In this document: positions 54,385 to 58,043 of the stretch, piece by piece
How the letters are laid out: each line of letters starts with the position of its first letter
Position numbering within the stretch: position 1 is the first letter of the stretch
Source: Prevotella heparinolytica
GTDB taxonomy: Bacteria; Bacteroidota; Bacteroidia; Bacteroidales; Bacteroidaceae
DNA: 58,043 nucleotides
Direction of reading: 5' to 3'
Assembly (NCBI RefSeq): GCF_004342845.1
Contig: NZ_SLXB01000026.1
Coordinates: forward strand, 1 to 58,043
Position numbers and translations under genes: made by a program
The notes under the pieces: model-generated
What the model was told of the DNA's origin: nothing
What the model saw: the letters and a program-made list of their open reading frames with translations, nothing else
Databases searched by the model: none

Positions 54385-55713
54385 ATGAAAAAACTGTTTA
54401 TTATAAAAATAGGGCTTGTTTTTCTCTGTATTCAATGGGGAGGGCAAGTATTCTCCCAAGTGACTTTTTACTTTGAGTCATTCACGAAAGTGAAGATACA
54501 AGTCGCTTTCCGAGACTCATCATATCAAGCAGTGCTGGACGAATCGGGGTTGGGAACTATCCAAGTTCCCACCTCGCTAACTTCCGGATATGCCGTTTTG
54601 TATGGACCGCGCAGTGTCAATTACTTCTATCTTATTCCGGGTGGGCGGCAAAGCATAAATAAATATTCTGACGGGCATCTTGAATTTGAAGGAGATGGAA
54701 AAATTATTAATGAATATTTAAACGGGGGATTTCTGAGTATGCTAAATTTGAAATATGAGCAATCGGAGGAAGCCTTTTTAAAAGAATGGAAGTTGCTGCC
54801 GGATAGGTTCCAAACTCATCTGGACTCGCTTCCGCTACCTGAAGAATTTAAACGGTTGGAACGAAAACGATTGTATTATCAAGTTTGTAATATGTTACAG
54901 GCTTATCCGCTTTATCATGCGAGGAAACTGAATATAAATAAGTATTTTCCTAAAGAAAACTATTACCGGCAGGTGGAGAAAACAATGAGAGAGGATAAGG
55001 AAGCCTATGAGTTGTGGGAATATCGGCAAGTTTTTAAGAATGGTATCCGGATATTAGCAGAAAAATTTACCGAAAATAAACCATTGGAGCAGTTGCGTTA
55101 TGCATTGCGTTACATACAAGACTCTGTGAGAGATTCCCGACTTTCTGATTATCTGGTTCATACGTTTATATACGGACATATCGGAAAATTCGGAGTGAAA
55201 GGAGTTGAAGAATTCCTGCCTGTTTATAAGGAGAAGGTGAATGATTTTGGCCGAAAAGCAGAGTTCGCTAAAATTTATCAGAAATACCTGCATTTGGCAA
55301 AAGGGGAAAAAGCTCCGGATTTTATGCTTCCGGATATTAATGGAAAACGGATTTCCCTTTCTTGCTTGTCGGGGAAATATGTCTATATAGATGTATGGGC
55401 TACATGGTGTATTCCCTGTCGTCGGGAACTTCCTTTATTGCAACAGTTGGAGGAAAGGTATAGAGGAAAGCTGATTCATTTTGTCGGTATCTCTATTGAT
55501 GACGATGAAGCTGCTTGGAAAAGAAAGGTGAAAGCTGATAATCTTGGAATTATTCAGTTACATGCTGACAAGAATTCTACATTTCGCAATGATTATCATA
55601 TTTCTTTAATACCTCGTTTTATCTTAATTGACCCCGAAGGAAAAATCGTGGATGTGAAGATGTCCAGACCTTCTGAGGCGAAAACAATAGAATTTTTGGA
55701 TTCTTTGTTTTGA
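54385..55713 (+). CDS. TlpA-family thioredoxin-like protein
   Basis: 442 residues from the ATG at 54385 (MKKLFIIKIGLVFLCIQWG), 13 bp after the PKD-like gene. A signal peptide is followed by an N-terminal beta domain (about 20-115) and a helical middle. A C-terminal TlpA/AhpC-type thioredoxin domain begins near 310 (GEKAPDFMLPDINGKRISL) with the redox pair C342-x-x-C345 in WATWCIPCRREL. Such proteins reduce disulfides in the periplasm or at the outer membrane. It is the last gene of the SusCD locus, suggesting that disulfide reduction is part of handling the imported substrate. Confidence 0.88.
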   Translation: MKKLFIIKIGLVFLCIQWGGQVFSQVTFYFESFTKVKIQVAFRDSSYQAVLDESGLGTIQVPTSLTSGYAVLYGPRSVNYFYLIPGGRQSINKYSDGHLEFEGDGKIINEYLNGGFLSMLNLKYEQSEEAFLKEWKLLPDRFQTHLDSLPLPEEFKRLERKRLYYQVCNMLQAYPLYHARKLNINKYFPKENYYRQVEKTMREDKEAYELWEYRQVFKNGIRILAEKFTENKPLEQLRYALRYIQDSVRDSRLSDYLVHTFIYGHIGKFGVKGVEEFLPVYKEKVNDFGRKAEFAKIYQKYLHLAKGEKAPDFMLPDINGKRISLSCLSGKYVYIDVWATWCIPCRRELPLLQQLEERYRGKLIHFVGISIDDDEAAWKRKVKADNLGIIQLHADKNSTFRNDYHISLIPRFILIDPEGKIVDVKMSRPSEAKTIEFLDSLF

Positions 55714-55848
55714 CGTTAGTTTGAGGAAATATAAAAACGCTTGCTTGATGCACTAATGGATTAAATTAATAAGCGAAGTTTTCTGTTTGTTTCATTGTAT
55801 TATGTCTTTATGACGGACAGATTGCTTGTGCGCTTCTGAGAATTTAAG

Positions 55849-55856
55849 TACCTTTG
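55849..55856 (+). promoter_or_regulatory. -7 promoter element for the MATE gene
   Basis: TACCTTTG, an exact TAnnTTTG; CTTG at 55825-55828 is 20 bp upstream as a possible -33. The start codon follows 30 bp later. Confidence 0.6.
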
Positions 55857-55885
55857 TCCCCCGAAAAAACAGAAAGGCGTATAGT

Positions 55886-57247
55886 ATGGCAGGACAAAAA
55901 ACACCCACAGCGTTGGGCACGGAAAGTATAGGCAGGTTATTGATGCAGTATGCCGTTCCGGCCATCATCGCCATGACAGCCTCCTCCTTATATAATATGG
56001 TGGACAGCATTTTCATCGGGCAAGGAGTGGGAACGATGGCTATTTCGGGCTTGGCGCTGACCTTTCCTCTGATGAATCTTTCGGCTGCTTTCGGTTCGCT
56101 GGTAGGTGTGGGAGCTTCCACGCTGATTTCCGTCAGGTTGGGACAGAAGGATTATGATACGGCACAGTGCGTGCTGGGCAATGTTTTTGTTCTGAACATC
56201 CTGTTGGGCATGGTCTTTATGATAGTGATGCTGGCTTTTCTCGAACCTATTCTTTATTTCTTCGGCGGAAGTGACCAGACGGTGGGCTATGCGAGGGAAT
56301 ACATGCAAATCATTCTTTTGGGCAACATCATTACCCACCTGTATCTTGGCTTGAATGCCGTTCTGCGTTCTTCGGGGCATCCGCAAAAGGCCATGTATGC
56401 CACCGTGGGTACGGTAATAATCAATACCATTTTGGATCCTCTGTTCATCTACGGTTTCGGTTGGGGAATACGCGGCGCGGCCATCGCCACTGTCTTGGCA
56501 CAGCTCTTGGCGTTGGCTTGGCAATTCAAGCTGTTCGGCAACAAAGATGAACTGTTGCATTTCCATCGGGGCATATTCAGGTTGAAGCGTAAGATTGTTT
56601 TCGACTCGCTGGCCATCGGCATGTCTCCTTTCTTGATGAACCTTGCCGCCTGTTTCATCGTGATTCTTATCAATCAAGGGTTGAAAAGGCATGGTGGAGA
56701 CTTGGCTATCGGCGCTTATGGCATTGTAAACCGTTTGGTGTTCATCGTCGTAATGATTGTGATGGGGTTGAACCAAGGCATGCAACCCATTGCCGGATAT
56801 AATTTCGGGGCACGGCAGTACGAGCGTGTCAACAAAGTGCTGAAGTTGACGATAATCTATGCCACAGGCGTAACCTCTCTCGGCTTTCTGGTAGGCATGC
56901 TGGTGCCCGACGTGGTGGTCAGCATCTTTACGTCGGATGCCGAACTGATAGGACTTTCGGCAAACGGACTGAGGATTGTCGTCATGTTCTTTCCTATAAT
57001 CGGCTTTCAGATGGTGACTTCCAATTTCTTCCAAAGCATAGGAATGGCAGGCAAGGCCATCTTTCTTTCCCTTACCCGCCAGATGTTGATTCTGCTTCCT
57101 TGCCTGCTCATCCTGCCGCAGTTTTTCGGGGTGGAAGGAGTGTGGTACAGCATGCCGGTTTCCGACCTGCTTGCAAGCCTGATAGCATTGATGATGTTGG
57201 TGATGCAGTTTCGCAAATTCAAGGTTGCCGCAGCGGAAGGGCGTTAG
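55886..57247 (+). CDS. MATE-family multidrug/organic cation efflux transporter
   Basis: 453 residues from the ATG at 55886 (MAGQKTPTALGTESIGRLL). It has about twelve membrane helices in two homologous halves: an N-half with VPAIIAMTASSLYNMVDSIFIGQ and a C-half with GIVNRLVFIVVMIVMGLNQGMQPIAGYNFGA. It belongs to the Na+- or H+-coupled antiporters of the inner membrane. Substrate not evident. It has its own promoter and converges on the heparin lyase gene. Confidence 0.93.
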   Translation: MAGQKTPTALGTESIGRLLMQYAVPAIIAMTASSLYNMVDSIFIGQGVGTMAISGLALTFPLMNLSAAFGSLVGVGASTLISVRLGQKDYDTAQCVLGNVFVLNILLGMVFMIVMLAFLEPILYFFGGSDQTVGYAREYMQIILLGNIITHLYLGLNAVLRSSGHPQKAMYATVGTVIINTILDPLFIYGFGWGIRGAAIATVLAQLLALAWQFKLFGNKDELLHFHRGIFRLKRKIVFDSLAIGMSPFLMNLAACFIVILINQGLKRHGGDLAIGAYGIVNRLVFIVVMIVMGLNQGMQPIAGYNFGARQYERVNKVLKLTIIYATGVTSLGFLVGMLVPDVVVSIFTSDAELIGLSANGLRIVVMFFPIIGFQMVTSNFFQSIGMAGKAIFLSLTRQMLILLPCLLILPQFFGVEGVWYSMPVSDLLASLIALMMLVMQFRKFKVAAAEGR

Positions 57248-57296
57248 CATCTCAAGAGCCGTAAAGGCATTTCGGGAATAGCGTTAGACGGAACTT

Positions 57297-58043
57297 TTAA
57301 TTGGGTTGGGAAGAGGCATTCCTTTCATGTTGCTCGTAGCCGGCAAGATTATAACAGACCGGAGTGGTGCTGTTTCCCACACGGTAGATGCCGAATTTGA
57401 AATAATACCCTTCTTCATCATTTCGTCCTATCAATATCTTTTCGTTGTTCACAATGTGGCGTTTGACTTCTTTTTCGGCCTGACGATAAGACATCTTAAC
57501 GTCCAGAAGGCTGTTTCTCAGAATGGTTTCTTTCTCTTTGCCGTATAATGTCCAGTCTATATTTACCCGGAAAGTTACCCAGCAATCTTTTGGAAAGTGC
57601 TCGAAAGGCATTTTATAGGCTATTGTCGAGGCTTTGTAAGCAGACGTGACAGGCTTCATGATTTCCGCTTTATCGGGGTTGGCATTGCAACGGTCGGTTT
57701 TATCGGTCAGCCATTTGCGGTCGGAATTGGCTTTTATGTAAAAATATCCCTGTGAGAATCCAAAGGCAAGAGGAGGATAACCACCTTGTTCTATCAGCCA
57801 GCCATTGGGCTTTCCGGCTTTGTAAACCGTGTCTCCTTGGGCATTGACTTTGGCTATTTTGTCGTGAGCAGTGTCCTTTTTGAATATCATCCGTTTTTCC
57901 AGTTCAAGAAACTCTTTGACACTAAGCCTCATAACCTTGCCCGATGGGTCGGACACGAGTGTGCGGCTGGGCATTCCATGCCATTGGGCAAAGATGGTGG
58001 AGACGTTTTGGTCTAAATCGCGGGGGATATATACGGAGAATGT
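57297..58043 (-). CDS. Heparin lyase I (polysaccharide lyase family 13), 5' part outside window
   Basis: The frame is open to the right edge of the window, so the N-terminus with the signal peptide is missing and 248 residues remain. They match heparinase I: FAQWHGMPSRTLV near the cut, GYPPLAFGFSQGYFYIKAN, YKASTIAYKMPFEHFPKDCW, WTLYGKEKETIL, and the C-terminal IGRNDEEGYYFKFGIYRVGNS with NLAGYE. The enzyme cleaves sulfated heparin/heparan sulfate by beta-elimination in the periplasm or at the surface. The remaining locus lies outside the window. Confidence 0.93.
   Translation of the reverse strand, partial: TFSVYIPRDLDQNVSTIFAQWHGMPSRTLVSDPSGKVMRLSVKEFLELEKRMIFKKDTAHDKIAKVNAQGDTVYKAGKPNGWLIEQGGYPPLAFGFSQGYFYIKANSDRKWLTDKTDRCNANPDKAEIMKPVTSAYKASTIAYKMPFEHFPKDCWVTFRVNIDWTLYGKEKETILRNSLLDVKMSYRQAEKEVKRHIVNNEKILIGRNDEEGYYFKFGIYRVGNSTTPVCYNLAGYEQHERNASSQPN

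Noticed and set aside
55988..57250. Long open frame antisense to the MATE gene
   Set aside because: Its His/Gln-rich product is the reverse reading of hydrophobic codons; the sense strand encodes an evident transporter.

Overview
The window is a stretch of a Bacteroides chromosome, probably near the replication origin. This rests on near-identity of many products to Bacteroides families (RprX/RprY, class II ribonucleotide reductase with a C-terminal zinc ribbon, SusC/SusD pair, lipoprotein-rich gene content), on promoters of the Bacteroides type (-33 TTTG, about 19-21 bp, -7 TAnnTTTG), and on dnaA plus the end of an rRNA operon lying close together. The heparin lyase I at the right edge suggests one of the glycosaminoglycan-degrading gut species, but the species is not settled from sequence alone.

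Layout. 1-91: the 3' end of a 5S rRNA and its terminator. 264-1620: a HAD phosphatase and the remains of a secreted metalloprotease. 1684-6663: five minus-strand envelope genes (four lipoproteins and a small outer-membrane barrel), probably one operon, preceded by paired direct repeats and a membrane-bound AraC-type regulator (7136-8341). 8464-12671: lysS-gpsA-pgi housekeeping operon. 13260-15417: cell-wall amidase and an MCE/MlaD protein. 15770-20825: dnaA, a nitroreductase and nrdJ. 21010-24208: malQ and folB. 24242-28478: a TPR membrane regulator, a 54-codon secreted peptide and two lipoproteins. 28865-32652: mgsA, then an overlapping trio (glycosyltransferase, lipid A-type acyltransferase, mtaB). 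32737-37555: an acyl-CoA ligase, a tiny alanine-rich lipoprotein, the rpsF-rpsR-rplI operon, a MarR regulator and a small membrane protein. 37634-42428: rprX/rprY and EF-G2, an EF-G paralogue with an altered GTPase centre. 42952-44166: uxuA. 44337-45362: an intact IS982-family element with target duplication. 45395-55713: an ECF sigma/anti-sigma/SusC/SusD locus with a DUF4843 lipoprotein, a PKD-like lipoprotein and a TlpA thioredoxin but no glycan hydrolase. 55886-58043: a MATE exporter and a truncated heparin lyase I.

The most unusual structure is not a gene. At least five intergenic spaces carry short tandem arrays with a period of 22 bp (21-23 bp in one). Their unit sequences are unrelated between most loci, although two arrays 28 kb apart share a unit. 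Several units contain short palindromes with a 3-nt centre. I know of no described element that fits. Other strong observations are an IS inserted exactly between the apparent promoter and start of the ECF sigma gene, a two-helical-turn direct repeat next to the AraC-type gene, and the Ser-for-His change in EF-G2.
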